The notes below the pieces were generated by a model that was not told the DNA's origin, made no database searches, and worked only from the letters and a program-made list of their open reading frames with translations. DNA of 64,000 nt from Tibeticola sediminis (GTDB taxonomy: Bacteria > Pseudomonadota > Gammaproteobacteria > Burkholderiales > Burkholderiaceae_C), in the NCBI RefSeq assembly GCF_003843835.1, contig NZ_RKQL01000003.1, positions 168,681 to 232,680 of the forward strand. The letters are read 5' to 3'. Within the stretch, counting starts at the first letter, position 1. Every line of letters starts with the position of its first letter. The position numbers were made by a program, and so were the translations under genes. Below are positions 1-9,411 of this stretch, piece after piece.

Positions 1-340
<340 letters not shown>

Positions 341-388
341 CGGTGCAGACGTCCGATCCTGCTGCATGCGCTCGCCCTTGGCTCTGCT

Positions 389-1270
389 TCAGGCCCGTGC
401 CGTCATGAGGATCCAGCCGTCTTCCTCGTCAGCCACGTGCAGTGAGAGGTAGGGGGCATAGGCATCCTTCAGCTCGTCGGCCTGGCGCTGCAAGATGCCT
501 GCCAAAACCAAATTGCCTCCCGGAGCGACCAGCCGACTCAGCAAGGGTGCCAGAACCTTGAGGGGCGTGGCCAGGATATTCGCAACGACGGTTTCATAGG
601 GTCCGCTTGCCGCCTCCGGCGCACCCGCGATGAGTTCGACGCGATTGGACTCGGCGTTGAAGCGGGTGGCCTCGATCGCTGCAGGGTCGATATCGACGGC
701 TTCGACCCGCGTGGCGCCATGCATGGCCGCGGCAATGGCGAGAATGCCGGAACCGCAGCCATAGTCGATCACCCGTCCAAGCTCGCCTTCATGGGCCGCG
801 ATCCACCGCAGGCACATCCGGGTGGTGGGGTGGGTACCGGTGCCAAAAGCCAAGCCCGGGTCAAGGCGGATCGCACGCTGGGCTTGCGGAGGTACTTCGT
901 GCCAGGTGGGCACGATCCAGAAGCGATCGGTGATGGATACGGGTTCGAACTGGGACTGCGTGAGCCGGACCCAGTCCTGGTCGGCGATGGCGCGCACCCC
1001 GACGATCTCGCAGGCTGCAAAAAAATCCTGCGCGCGCAGCACGGCCGCGGCGTGCTCTGCCTGCTGCCGCTCGGCAAACAGGGACGCGATGCGCGAGCGC
1101 TGCCAAGCTTCGCTGGGTGGCGGCAGGCCAGGCTCGCCGAAGAGCGCCCGCTCCTCGGGCGTGCCAGCGTCCGCATCCTCGACAGCGACACTGAGCGCGT
1201 CGAGCGCCTCGAGGGCATCGCTGAGGAGCTCGACATGGTCCTCAGGGCAGGTCAGTATGAGTTCAAACAT
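389..1270 (-). CDS. prmA: Ribosomal protein L11 methyltransferase
   Basis: The 293-residue protein matches PrmA in length and motifs. The N-terminal ferredoxin-like domain that binds L11 covers roughly residues 1-100. The Rossmann methyltransferase domain follows, with FGTGTHPTT at 142-150, the SAM-binding DYGCGSG at 169-175 and the family motif NILATPL at 231-237. PrmA uses S-adenosylmethionine to trimethylate L11 in the cytoplasm; it is usually dispensable. It sits 68 bp downstream of accC in the same direction, a conserved betaproteobacterial order, and is probably co-transcribed with it. Confidence 0.97.
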   Translation of the reverse strand: MFELILTCPEDHVELLSDALEALDALSVAVEDADAGTPEERALFGEPGLPPPSEAWQRSRIASLFAERQQAEHAAAVLRAQDFFAACEIVGVRAIADQDWVRLTQSQFEPVSITDRFWIVPTWHEVPPQAQRAIRLDPGLAFGTGTHPTTRMCLRWIAAHEGELGRVIDYGCGSGILAIAAAMHGATRVEAVDIDPAAIEATRFNAESNRVELIAGAPEAASGPYETVVANILATPLKVLAPLLSRLVAPGGNLVLAGILQRQADELKDAYAPYLSLHVADEEDGWILMTARA

Positions 1271-1338
1271 GGCAGCGGCTCGCCGGCGGACACCGGCTCA
1301 AAATGGAAACAAGCGTGGGCCGGTCGATCGGCAGGCCT

Positions 1339-2703
1339 TCAGCGGGCTTGACGGATGCCGCTGCGCTGCTCCAGCCACTCTTCCAGATAGTGAATGTTCG
1401 TCCCACCTGCCATGAATCGCGCGTCGACGAGCAACTCTCGATGCATCGGCACATTGGTTTGGATGCCTTCCACGACGGTTTCGAGCAAGGCCGTTTGCAT
1501 GCGTGCAATGGCCTGTTCCCGAGTGTCACCGTGAACGATGATTTTGCCGATCATCGAGTCATAGTTCGGTGGAACGAAGTAGTTCGTGTAAACATGGGAG
1601 TCGACCCGAACCCCCGGCCCTCCCGGTGCATGCCACATGGTGACCCGACCTGGCGAGGGCATGAACCGGTACGGATCCTCGGCGTTGATCCGGCACTCGA
1701 TGGCGTGTCCCCGGAATTGGATCTGTCGCTGCGTGAACGGCAGTTTCGCCCCGGCAGCAACCATGATCTGCGTTCGCACGATGTCGATCCCGGTGATGAG
1801 TTCGGTCACCGGATGCTCGACTTGTACGCGGGTGTTCATTTCGATGAAATAGAACTCCCCATTCTCATAGAGGAACTCGAAGGTGCCTGCCCCGCGATAG
1901 CCGATTTTCTTGACGGCGGCAACACAGCGCTCGCCGATGCGCTCGATCAAGCGACGCGGAATGTCGGGGGCCGGGGCTTCTTCAATGACCTTTTGGTGGC
2001 GGCGCTGCATCGAGCAGTCGCGCTCACCGAGATAGACGGCGTTCTTGTATTTGTCGGCGAGGATCTGGATTTCGATGTGGCGCGGATTCTGGAGAAACTT
2101 CTCCATGTAAACCGCGGGGTTGCCGAAGGCCGCGCCGGCTTCGGCCTTGGTCATCTGAACGGCGTTGACGAGCGCCGCCTCGGTGTGCACGACCCGCATG
2201 CCGCGTCCGCCACCGCCGCCCGCCGCTTTGATGATCACGGGATAGCCGATGCTTTTCGCAATCCGACGGATCTCGGCCGGGTCGTCGGGCAATGCGCCGT
2301 CCGATCCCGGAACGCAGGGCACGCCGGCGCGGATCATCGCCTGCTTGGCCGAGACTTTGTCGCCCATGAGCCGAATCGAATCGGCAGTCGGGCCGATGAA
2401 CTGGAACCCGCTCTTTTCGACGCGCTCGGCGAAGTCGGCGTTTTCGCTCAAAAAACCGTATCCGGGGTGGATGGCCTCGGCATCCGTCACCTCAGCGGCC
2501 GAGATGATGGCCGGCATGTTGAGGTAACTGAGCGCGGCCGGTGCTGGCCCGATGCAAACCGCCTCATCGGCCAGCTTCACGTACTTGGCGTCGCGATCGG
2601 CCTCGGAATACACCATGACCGCTCGAATGCCGAGTTCGCGGCAGGCGCGCTGGATGCGCAAGGCGATCTCCCCGCGATTGGCGACCAGAATTTTCTTGAA
2701 CAT
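1339..2703 (-). CDS. accC: Acetyl-CoA carboxylase, biotin carboxylase subunit
   Basis: The 454-residue protein is full length for AccC. It starts [17 protein letters not shown], has the ATP-grasp glycine loop [11 protein letters not shown] near residue 160 and the catalytic stretch [14 protein letters not shown] near residue 290. It uses ATP and bicarbonate to carboxylate the biotin on AccB, the first half-reaction of malonyl-CoA formation for fatty acid synthesis. AccB lies 15 bp upstream, so the two form a classic accBC operon. The carboxyltransferase genes accA and accD are not in the window. Confidence 0.98.
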   Translation of the reverse strand: MFKKILVANRGEIALRIQRACRELGIRAVMVYSEADRDAKYVKLADEAVCIGPAPAALSYLNMPAIISAAEVTDAEAIHPGYGFLSENADFAERVEKSGFQFIGPTADSIRLMGDKVSAKQAMIRAGVPCVPGSDGALPDDPAEIRRIAKSIGYPVIIKAAGGGGGRGMRVVHTEAALVNAVQMTKAEAGAAFGNPAVYMEKFLQNPRHIEIQILADKYKNAVYLGERDCSMQRRHQKVIEEAPAPDIPRRLIERIGERCVAAVKKIGYRGAGTFEFLYENGEFYFIEMNTRVQVEHPVTELITGIDIVRTQIMVAAGAKLPFTQRQIQFRGHAIECRINAEDPYRFMPSPGRVTMWHAPGGPGVRVDSHVYTNYFVPPNYDSMIGKIIVHGDTREQAIARMQTALLETVVEGIQTNVPMHRELLVDARFMAGGTNIHYLEEWLEQRSGIRQAR

Positions 2704-2718
2704 GCTGGGGCGCCCGGC

Positions 2719-3186
2719 TCAAGCAATGACCATCAGTGGCTGGCCAAACTCGACCGCCTGCCCGTTTTCGACGAGGATTTCCACCACCGTTCCCGAGCAA
2801 TCGGCCTCGATTTCGTTGAGGATTTTCATGGCCTCGATGATCCCGACGGTGTCGCCCTCTTTCACGACACTGCCCACCTCGACGAAGGGCGCTGCCCCGG
2901 GGCTTGAGGCGCGGTAGAAGGTGCCGACCATGGGCGACTTGACCACATGCCCTGCGGGCGCCGCTGCGGGCTCGGCCGCGGCCGCCGGAGCTGCGGCGGG
3001 CGCCGCCGGTGCGGTCGCGACGATCGAAGCTGGAGCCGCACTCGGGGCCGCTGGCACCGCGACCACCGGCGCGAGCGGCTGCGCCTTGACGATGCGGACC
3101 TTGCCTTCGGCTTCGGTGATTTCGAGTTCGGAAACATTCGACTCCGAAACCAAATCGATCAGTGTCTTCAGTTTGCGCAGATCCAT
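2719..3186 (-). CDS. accB: Biotin carboxyl carrier protein of acetyl-CoA carboxylase
   Basis: The 155-residue BCCP starts at [13 protein letters not shown], the usual family start, with GGAG six bases upstream. A longer open frame to 3498 exists but its added residues look non-native. Residues 37-80 are an Ala/Pro-rich flexible linker. The biotinyl domain has IEAMKILNE, with Lys121 as the biotin attachment site. AccB carries carboxybiotin between AccC and the carboxyltransferase. The 136 bp upstream to the next gene are non-coding and presumably hold the accBC promoter; I could not place its hexamers with confidence. Confidence 0.97.
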   Translation of the reverse strand: MDLRKLKTLIDLVSESNVSELEITEAEGKVRIVKAQPLAPVVAVPAAPSAAPASIVATAPAAPAAAPAAAAEPAAAPAGHVVKSPMVGTFYRASSPGAAPFVEVGSVVKEGDTVGIIEAMKILNEIEADCSGTVVEILVENGQAVEFGQPLMVIA

Positions 3187-3322
3187 ACCGTCTCCAGTTT
3201 TCTGTGACAAAGTGCGCAAATGTACTCGATTTCGCACGATCTTCGGCAAACGTCGCCGAACAGCAGGGAACGGATGCCGCGCCTTCAGCCGAAGAAGGTT
3301 GGGCGCGCCGCCAAACCTCCGC

Positions 3323-3907
3323 TCAGCGGGCGCTTGCGTCGACCGGGAGTTGCGCCCAAGCGGCCAGGTCGTCGGGGCTGAGCTTGCCCATTTTACGCTG
3401 CAGCACCGCGCCGTCCCGGTCGAACACGACCGTGTACGGCAGGCCGCCCGTGGCATTGCCCAAGGCCTTGGCCAGTTCCGAGCCCCCGAAGCCGGCAAGA
3501 CCGACGGGCAGGCTCAGCGGGCGCTGCGCCAAGAAGGCGCGCACCGCGCTGGGCTGATCGATCGCCAGACCGACCACCGCCCATCCACGAGCCTGTTGCG
3601 CGCGGTAAAACCCGTCGAGCAGCGGCAGCTCCGCGACACAGGGAGGGCACCAGGTCGCCCAGAAATTGAGCACCAGCCGTCGCCCGCGGAACTGCGCCAG
3701 CGCGAGTTCACCGCCCTCCGGCCGCTCGAAGGTTTGCTGCCAGAACGTGGCCTCGGGCCCGACCCCAGCCCCCAGCGTCCCGTCACCAGGGCGCAAGCGC
3801 CAAGCGGCAAACCCGGCCCCGGCCAGCGCCGCAAGCGCGCCGACCGTTGCCACCACGGAGCGGCGGCGCAACGGCACCGCGGCCCGATCCGAAGCTGAAT
3901 CATGCAT
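3323..3907 (-). CDS. TlpA/ResA-like thiol-disulfide oxidoreductase, membrane-anchored
   Basis: A 194-residue thioredoxin-fold protein. Residues 14-38 hold arginines followed by a hydrophobic segment, fitting an inner-membrane anchor with a periplasmic domain. The active site is WCPPC (Cys87, Cys90) inside [16 protein letters not shown], and a cis-Pro region [10 protein letters not shown] follows. Proteins of this family reduce or shuffle periplasmic disulfides, for example during cytochrome c maturation; the substrate here is not evident. I chose the ATG at 3907 because GGAGAG lies about 8 bases upstream; the frame is open back to 4009. The start overlaps the end of the upstream unknown gene by 8 bp, which suggests translational coupling. 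Confidence 0.85.
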   Translation of the reverse strand: MHDSASDRAAVPLRRRSVVATVGALAALAGAGFAAWRLRPGDGTLGAGVGPEATFWQQTFERPEGGELALAQFRGRRLVLNFWATWCPPCVAELPLLDGFYRAQQARGWAVVGLAIDQPSAVRAFLAQRPLSLPVGLAGFGGSELAKALGNATGGLPYTVVFDRDGAVLQRKMGKLSPDDLAAWAQLPVDASAR

Positions 3908-4499
3908 CGTCCGTTCTCTCCAAACAGGCGCGGACAGCCGCCAAGTCGCCCCGGCGCGTGCGCCCACGGCCGTCGACACGCGCGCGTTGACGCAGGTCGT
4001 CCGCATCAAAAATCAGCATCTGCACGCCGACCGGTTCGGGCCAGTCCGCCACACGCTCCTGGACCCGCAGGGCCGCGATGGGCTCCCCCCGAACACCGGT
4101 CGCGACCCCGGCGTCGAACCGCACGCCTTGGTTGATCAAGGCGATTTCGGCCATCTTCGGGTCGTCGCAGAACAACTCCAGGCAGACGTCCGAATGGCGC
4201 GTCGCCGTTCCCTGCCACACGGCACCGACCAAATAAGGGCGAAACTCGACCAAGCGTTCCATCCAGCGCGCGGCCAGGCTGCGCAGCGCCTGCAGTTCCT
4301 GCGGCTGGGTGTCGCCGCAAAACGCTTCGAGGTAGTCGCGCACGGCGTCTTCGAGCGCGGCATTGTCGGGTAAGGTCGCGCGGGCTCCGAGACGAAGCAA
4401 GCGGGCGGCCCGCTGCTTGGCCGAGGCGTAATCCAGGCCCTCTTCGACCACCAGGCGGGCAGCGACCCGGGTCAGCTCATCCAAAATAGCGTCCATCAC
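3900..4499 (-). CDS. Conserved hypothetical protein, possible nucleotidyltransferase-fold domain
   Basis: A 199-residue soluble protein I do not recognise with certainty. The N-terminal half is helical and charged. The middle contains VGAVWQGTATRHSDVCLELF, which resembles the glycine loop plus Ser-Asp of minimal nucleotidyltransferases, though the second catalytic acid is not clear. No signal peptide or membrane helix is seen. It is transcribed divergently from mpl with 110 bp between, and its end overlaps the thioredoxin-like gene. The start may be the ATG at 4499 or the next codon, also ATG. Confidence 0.7.
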   Translation of the reverse strand: MMDAILDELTRVAARLVVEEGLDYASAKQRAARLLRLGARATLPDNAALEDAVRDYLEAFCGDTQPQELQALRSLAARWMERLVEFRPYLVGAVWQGTATRHSDVCLELFCDDPKMAEIALINQGVRFDAGVATGVRGEPIAALRVQERVADWPEPVGVQMLIFDADDLRQRARVDGRGRTRRGDLAAVRACLERTDDA

Positions 4500-4609
4500 G
4501 CGGATTGTGAGGCCGGCGACAAACCCGCGGGCGCGTAAGGCGACCCGACCGGCGCCCCTCCCGAGTTCCAGCCGCCGCGCTTTCCCACCTGTTTGACGAA
4601 CGACCTGCC

Positions 4610-6031
4610 ATGCATCTTCACATCCTCGGTATTTGCGGCACCTTCATGGGCGGCCTCGCCGCGCTCGCCCGCGAGGCCGGGCATACCGTCACCGGCTGTG
4701 ACGCCGGCGTCTACCCGCCGATGAGCGACCAGCTGCGCGCACTCGGCATCGATCTCATCGAGGGCTTCGGTGCCGACCAGATGGCGCTGCGCCCCGACGT
4801 GTTCGTGGTCGGCAATGTCGTGAGTCGCGCCCGGCTGCCCGATGGCACGCCGAAGTTCCCGCTGATGGAAGCGATCCTCGACGCCGGCGCTCCCTACACC
4901 AGCGGCCCGCAGTGGCTTTCCGAACACGTGCTGCAGGGCCGCCATGTGCTGGCGGTGGCGGGCACCCACGGCAAGACGACGACGAGTTCCATGCTGGCCT
5001 GGATCCTCGAGCATGCGGGGTTGCGGCCCGGCTTCCTCATCGGCGGCGTACCGTTCAACTTCGGCACCTCGGCGCGGCTCGGCGCATCAGGCGCATCGGC
5101 GGCGCCGCGCGGGGCCGCCGAGCGACCGCTGTTCGTGATCGAAGCCGACGAGTACGACACCGCGTTTTTCGACAAACGCAGCAAGTTCGTGCATTACCGC
5201 CCGCGCACGGCGGTGCTGAACAACCTCGAGTTCGATCATGCCGACATCTTCGAAGATCTGGCCGCGATCGAGCGTCAATTTCACCACCTCGTCCGCACCG
5301 TGCCATCGAGCGGGCGCGTCATCTACAACGCGCTGGAGGAAAGCCTGCAGCGGGTGCTGGCCCAAGGCTGCTGGAGCGAGCTGCGCAGCTTCGGCAGCGC
5401 CGTGGCCGACTACACCGCCGAGGGCGAGCCCGACGCCTTCACGGTGTTGCGTCGGGGCGAGCCCGTGGGCCAGGTGCAGTGGGGCTTGAGCGGTGTGCAC
5501 AACCAGCTCAACGCGCTCGCTGCCATCGCCGCGGCCGAACATGTCGGGGTGAGCGCCGCGCAAGCCGCCGAGGCACTGGCGCAGTTCGGCAACGTGCGCC
5601 GACGCATGGAAGTGCGCGGCCGCGTGGCGCGCGACGGCGGTTCGATCACCGTCTACGACGACTTCGCCCACCACCCCACGGCCATGCGCACCACCCTCGA
5701 CGGCCTGCGGCGTCGCATCGGACCGCAGGCGCGCATCCTCGCGGTGTTCGAGCCGCGCAGCAACACCATGAAGCTCGGCACGATGAAGGCCCAGCTGCCC
5801 TGGGCGCTCGAAGACGCCGATCTCGCGTTTTGCCACGCCGGCGGCCTCGACTGGGACGCCCGCGCCGCACTCGCACCGCTGGGCGACCGCGCGCAGGTCG
5901 CCGACGATCTGCCCACGCTGGTGCAGCAGGTCACCCAGGCCGCCCGCGCCGGCGACCACATCCTGTGCATGAGCAATGGCAGCTTCGGCGGCGTGCACCA
6001 GAGGCTGATCGAAGCGCTGCAAATCCGATAG
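4610..6031 (+). CDS. mpl: UDP-MurNAc:L-alanyl-gamma-D-glutamyl-meso-DAP ligase (recycling)
   Basis: The 473-residue protein is a Mur ligase. It begins MHLHILGICGTFMGGLA, the characteristic Mpl start, and has the P-loop GTHGKTTT at 118-125, VIEADEYDTAFFDKRSKFVHY and DDFAHHPTA. Mpl attaches the tripeptide recovered from old peptidoglycan directly to UDP-MurNAc, saving the stepwise MurC/D/E reactions. It stands alone on the plus strand, divergent from the gene ending at 4499, so its promoter should lie in 4500-4609. It is distinct from the murC in the division cluster. Confidence 0.96.
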   Translation: MHLHILGICGTFMGGLAALAREAGHTVTGCDAGVYPPMSDQLRALGIDLIEGFGADQMALRPDVFVVGNVVSRARLPDGTPKFPLMEAILDAGAPYTSGPQWLSEHVLQGRHVLAVAGTHGKTTTSSMLAWILEHAGLRPGFLIGGVPFNFGTSARLGASGASAAPRGAAERPLFVIEADEYDTAFFDKRSKFVHYRPRTAVLNNLEFDHADIFEDLAAIERQFHHLVRTVPSSGRVIYNALEESLQRVLAQGCWSELRSFGSAVADYTAEGEPDAFTVLRRGEPVGQVQWGLSGVHNQLNALAAIAAAEHVGVSAAQAAEALAQFGNVRRRMEVRGRVARDGGSITVYDDFAHHPTAMRTTLDGLRRRIGPQARILAVFEPRSNTMKLGTMKAQLPWALEDADLAFCHAGGLDWDARAALAPLGDRAQVADDLPTLVQQVTQAARAGDHILCMSNGSFGGVHQRLIEALQIR

Positions 6032-6092
6032 CAATACATCGACATTTCACGCCGGTATCCGGCGCGAAAGCCTGCAAAATGCGCTGATCGGC

Positions 6093-6404
6093 TCAGAACG
6101 TGACCGACTGCGCACGCAGGTCCACGGTCACGCGGGTACGGCCGAGCGCGGCGCAAGCGGCGCGCGCAAAGGCCTGACCCCAGGCCGGGTCCGTCCAACG
6201 GGTGGAACCGGCGGCTTGCGCGATGGCGAGAACCTTGTCGGCCAGCAGAACCTTGCCGCTGGCTCGCAGGGGCTCGCAGTCGAGTTCGATGAATGCGGCG
6301 TCCAGCCAAGCGCGCGCCGCCTCGGGCGTGAGCGAGGCCGGATCATCGGACGCATAAAAAAATTCCTGGCCGTCTGGGCCGATCAGCGTAAGGCCTTGGT
6401 ACAT
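6093..6404 (-). CDS. Small conserved hypothetical protein
   Basis: A 103-residue soluble protein with no motif I recognise. It starts MYQGLTLIGPDGQEFFY and has an even, globular composition. It lies downstream of the DAHP synthase gene on the same strand, separated by a short palindromic element, and converges on mpl. Codon use matches its neighbours, which supports it as real. No function is proposed. Confidence 0.65.
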   Translation of the reverse strand: MYQGLTLIGPDGQEFFYASDDPASLTPEAARAWLDAAFIELDCEPLRASGKVLLADKVLAIAQAAGSTRWTDPAWGQAFARAACAALGRTRVTVDLRAQSVTF

Positions 6405-6425
6405 GGTGGCTCTCCTACGGCTTCA

Positions 6426-6506
6426 GGCAACGCTGAACAAGTCCCTCGCGCGCCGCACATCCCGGCTGCAGGCGCGCACCATCGCGGGAACCTATTCAGC
6501 GTTGCC
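6426..6506. repeat. Short palindromic dispersed element, family A, copy 1
   Basis: An 81-bp element bounded by perfect 12-bp inverted ends: GGCAACGCTGAA at 6426-6437 and TTCAGCGTTGCC at 6495-6506. The interior is also imperfectly palindromic. The left 56 bases closely match the arms of the copy at 45505-45665. It begins one base beyond the stop codon of the DAHP synthase gene (minus strand), so it forms the first 3' hairpin of that transcript. Confidence 0.85.
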
Positions 6507-6507
6507 T

Positions 6508-7638
6508 TCATTTTGCCTGTTTGCGCCTCGCCCGAACACCCTGGGCGAGCATGTCGAGCACGCCGACCGAATCGGCCCAGCCGAGGCAGGCGTCGGTGAT
6601 GCTCTTGCCATACTCGAGCGCAGCGACGTCGTCCTTGCCCGCGGTGAATTTCTGTGCGCCCGGCTGCAGATGGCTCTCGACCATGACGCCGAAGATCTGA
6701 CGCGAACCGGCCGCGAGCTGGCCGGCGATGTCGCGGGCCACCTCGATCTGGCGCTCATGCTGCTTGGCGCTGTTGGCGTGGCTGCAATCGACCATGAGCG
6801 AGGGGTGGAGCTTTGCGGCTTCGAGCTCTTTGCACGCCGCAGCGACGCTGGCCGCGTCGTAGTTGGTGTGTTTGCCGCCGCGCAGGATGACGTGGCAATC
6901 CTTGTTGCCCTTGGTGCGCACGATGGCGACCTGGCCGTTTTTGTGCACCGAGAGGAAATGGTGCGGACGCGCCGCGGCCTGGATGGCGTCGATGGCGATC
7001 TTGAGGTTGCCGTCGGTGCCGTTTTTGAAGCCGATCGGCGCCGACAGGCCCGAGGCGAGCTCGCGGTGCACCTGGCTCTCCGTCGTGCGCGCGCCGATGG
7101 CGCCCCAGCTGATGAGGTCGCCGATGTACTGCGGGCTGATCACGTCGAGGAACTCGCTACCGGCCGGCAGCCCCAGGCGGTTGATTTCGATGAGCAGTTG
7201 GCGCGCGATGCGCAGGCCTTCGTCGATGCGGTAGCTCTCATCGAGGTAGGGGTCGTTGATGAGTCCCTTCCAGCCAACCGTCGTGCGCGGCTTCTCGAAA
7301 TAGACCCGCATGACGATTTCCAGCGTGTCGGCATGGCGTTCGCGCTCGGCCTTGAGGCGGCGGGCGTAGTCGATGGCTGCGGCCGGGTCGTGGATGGAGC
7401 ACGGACCGATGACCACCAGCAGCCGGTCGTCTTTGCCCGACATGATGTCGTGGATGCGGCGACGCGTGTTGGCGATCAGTGTCTCGACGGGGGTGCCGCT
7501 GATCGGGAAGAAGCGGATCAGGTGTTCGGGCGGCGGCAGCACGGTGATGTCCTTGATGCGTTGGTCGTCGGTCTGGCTGGTGCGGTCGGCGGGACGCGGC
7601 GACCAGACGTCGGTGCTGGCCTGAGGCTTGGGGGTCAT
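6508..7638 (-). CDS. aroG: 3-deoxy-D-arabino-heptulosonate-7-phosphate synthase, class I
   Basis: A 376-residue class I (AroG/AroF/AroH type) DAHP synthase. Motifs visible are LLVVIGPCSIHDP, MRVYFEKPRTTVGWKGLINDP, GARTTESQVHRELASG and MVDCSHANSAKQH, covering the PEP, erythrose-4-phosphate and metal sites. It condenses PEP with erythrose 4-phosphate, the first step of the shikimate pathway to Phe, Tyr and Trp. AGGAG lies about 8 bases before the ATG. The upstream 180 bases carry an aromatic leader peptide and a terminator, so expression is probably set by attenuation. The symbol is by family; the feedback-specific isozyme cannot be assigned by eye. Confidence 0.95.
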   Translation of the reverse strand: MTPKPQASTDVWSPRPADRTSQTDDQRIKDITVLPPPEHLIRFFPISGTPVETLIANTRRRIHDIMSGKDDRLLVVIGPCSIHDPAAAIDYARRLKAERERHADTLEIVMRVYFEKPRTTVGWKGLINDPYLDESYRIDEGLRIARQLLIEINRLGLPAGSEFLDVISPQYIGDLISWGAIGARTTESQVHRELASGLSAPIGFKNGTDGNLKIAIDAIQAAARPHHFLSVHKNGQVAIVRTKGNKDCHVILRGGKHTNYDAASVAAACKELEAAKLHPSLMVDCSHANSAKQHERQIEVARDIAGQLAAGSRQIFGVMVESHLQPGAQKFTAGKDDVAALEYGKSITDACLGWADSVGVLDMLAQGVRARRKQAK

Positions 7639-7692
7639 CGGAGGGCTCCTGGAATCGAACGTTGGGATGAGGGAAGGTTGTGAGCGGCCAAG

Positions 7693-7729
7693 AAAAAACC
7701 GCCGGGCGGTGACGCTGCGGCGGTTTTTT
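7693..7729 (-). terminator. Attenuator terminator in the DAHP synthase leader
   Basis: On the minus strand an A6-CCGCCG arm (7729-7718) pairs with CGGCGG-T6 (7704-7693), ending in six T. It lies between the leader peptide stop codon and the DAHP synthase start, so it is an intrinsic terminator inside the transcribed leader. The 3' arm hexamer CGGCGG is repeated exactly inside the leader coding region at 7766-7771, which could pair with the 5' arm and block the terminator. Confidence 0.88.
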
Positions 7730-7746
7730 CGAGGGGTTGGGGGTGC

Positions 7747-7818
7747 TTACGCGTTCGCCTCTCGTCCGCCGGGGACAGAGAACCAAAAGTAAAAACCAAA
7801 AGCGAAGCGCAACAACAT
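7747..7818 (-). CDS. Aromatic amino acid leader peptide, 23 residues
   Basis: The minus strand encodes a 23-residue peptide starting MLLR and containing FAFGFYFWF, that is five Phe, one Tyr and one Trp within nine codons, then SVPGGREANA and TAA. It precedes the terminator by about 18 bases and the DAHP synthase gene by about 110. This is the layout of a ribosome-mediated attenuator: stalling at aromatic codons when charged tRNA is scarce would leave CGGCGG (7766-7771) free to form an antiterminator; a ribosome reaching the stop would cover it. No good ribosome binding site is visible before the ATG, a weak point. Confidence 0.85.
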   Translation of the reverse strand: MLLRFAFGFYFWFSVPGGREANA

Positions 7819-7854
7819 GCGAGGAACTTTAGCACATGAATCTTGAAGCCAGGC

Positions 7855-9315
7855 TTACGCGGTGCCGCCCACGGTCAGCCCGTCGATACGCAGGGTGGGC
7901 TGGCCCACGCCCACGGGCACGCTCTGCCCTTCTTTGCCGCAGGTACCCACGCCGGAGTCGAGCCGCATGTCGCGCCCGATCATGGAGACGCGCTTGAGCA
8001 CGTCGGGCCCGCTGCCCACCAGCGTCGCGCCCTTGACCGGGTATTGGATCCGGCCGTTTTCCACCCAGTAGGCTTGGCTCGCGCTGAAGACGAACTTGCC
8101 GCTGGTAATGTCGACCTGGCCGCCGCCGAAATTGGTGGCGTAGAGGCCGCGCTTGATGCTGGCGACGATTTCCTCGGGCTCGTGCGCGCCGCCGAGCATG
8201 TAGGTGTTGGTCATGCGCGGCAGCGGCACATGGGCGTAGCTCTCGCGGCGACCGTTGCCGGTGGGCTTGACGCCCATGAGGCGGGCGTTCGTGGCATCTT
8301 GGATGTAGCCCTTGAGGATGCCGTCCTCGATCAGCACCGTGCGCTGAGTGGGATGGCCTTCGTCATCCACGTTGAGCGAACCGCGCCGGTCGGCGAGGGT
8401 GCCGTCGTCGAGCACGGTCACGCCCTTGGCCGCCACGCGCTGGCCGATGCGCCCGGAAAAGGTGCTGGAGCCCTTGCGGTTGAAATCGCCCTCGAGGCCG
8501 TGGCCGATGGCCTCGTGCAGCAGGATGCCGGGCCAGCCCGGGCCGAGCACCACGGTCATCTCGCCCGCCGGCGCGGGACGCGCCTCGAGATTGGTGAGCG
8601 CGGCGCTGACCGCCTCGTCCACATACTGCGCAAGCACCGCATCGTCGAAGTAGCCCAGGCCAAACCGGCCGCCGCCGCCGGCAAAGCCCGACTCCCGCCG
8701 GCCCTGCTGCTCGGCAATCACCGAGACCGACAGCCGTACCAGCGGCCGCACGTCGGCGGCGAGCGTGCCATCGGCGCGCGCGATGAGCACCACGTCGTAC
8801 TCCGCCGCGAGGCCAGCCATCACCTGCACGATACGCGGGTCGCGGCTGCGCGCCATCTGCTCCACCCGCCCGAGCAGCGCCACCTTGGCGTTGCTATCCA
8901 GCGTGCCGATGGGGTCCACCGGGCCATAAAGCTTGCGGCTGCGCGCCACCTTGCGCGCTGGCGTGCGCACACGCCGGTTCTGCGCGGCCTGGGCGATCGA
9001 GCGCACGGTGCGGGCGGCATCCATCAGGGATGCCTCGGAGATGTCGTCCGAGTAGGCAAACGCGGTTTTCTCGCCGCTGACCGCCCGCACGCCCACGCCC
9101 TGGTCGATGCTGAAGCTGCCGGTCTTGACGATGCCTTCTTCGAGGCTCCAGCCTTCGGAACGGGTGTATTCGAAATATAGGTCGGCGTCGTCCACCTGAC
9201 GCAGTCGGATCTCCGCGAGCGCGCGGCTCAGGTGCGCCTCGGTCAGGCCAAACGGTTCGAGCAGCAGCGCCTGCGCGGTGGCCAGGCGCTCGAGGGTGGG
9301 TTCACGCGAAATCAT
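7855..9315 (-). CDS. tldD: Metalloprotease TldD
   Basis: A 486-residue TldD protein. The zinc motif is HEAIGHGLEGD at 267-277, of the HExxxH class typical of TldD rather than TldE. Other family marks are GYIQDATNARLMGVKPTGNGRRESYAHVP (positions about 353-381) and the C-terminal GKEGQSVPVGVGQPTLRI. TldD pairs with TldE (PmbA) to cleave modified peptides and unfolded substrates in the cytoplasm; no tldE lies in the window. The ATG at 9315 is chosen as the usual family start; the frame is open further up. Its last codons probably overlap the promoter of the DAHP synthase leader transcript. Confidence 0.95.
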   Translation of the reverse strand: MISREPTLERLATAQALLLEPFGLTEAHLSRALAEIRLRQVDDADLYFEYTRSEGWSLEEGIVKTGSFSIDQGVGVRAVSGEKTAFAYSDDISEASLMDAARTVRSIAQAAQNRRVRTPARKVARSRKLYGPVDPIGTLDSNAKVALLGRVEQMARSRDPRIVQVMAGLAAEYDVVLIARADGTLAADVRPLVRLSVSVIAEQQGRRESGFAGGGGRFGLGYFDDAVLAQYVDEAVSAALTNLEARPAPAGEMTVVLGPGWPGILLHEAIGHGLEGDFNRKGSSTFSGRIGQRVAAKGVTVLDDGTLADRRGSLNVDDEGHPTQRTVLIEDGILKGYIQDATNARLMGVKPTGNGRRESYAHVPLPRMTNTYMLGGAHEPEEIVASIKRGLYATNFGGGQVDITSGKFVFSASQAYWVENGRIQYPVKGATLVGSGPDVLKRVSMIGRDMRLDSGVGTCGKEGQSVPVGVGQPTLRIDGLTVGGTA

Positions 9316-9411
9316 GGCTTCATTGTAGGCAGCCGCGGCCCGCCGCCCCGGCGCAGGGAATTGCGGGTGACGCCGAACCCGCCCCCAAATCCGCCCCTCA
9401 CTCAGCACCCG

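Noticed and set aside
1303-2907. 534-codon open frame on plus across accC and accB
   Set aside because: It is antisense to two clear genes, has no family character and reflects the high GC content, which makes opposite frames open.
7635-7835. 66-codon GTG-started frame in the DAHP synthase leader
   Set aside because: It is in another frame from the aromatic leader, runs through the terminator and into the DAHP synthase start, and its sequence has no purpose that I can see.
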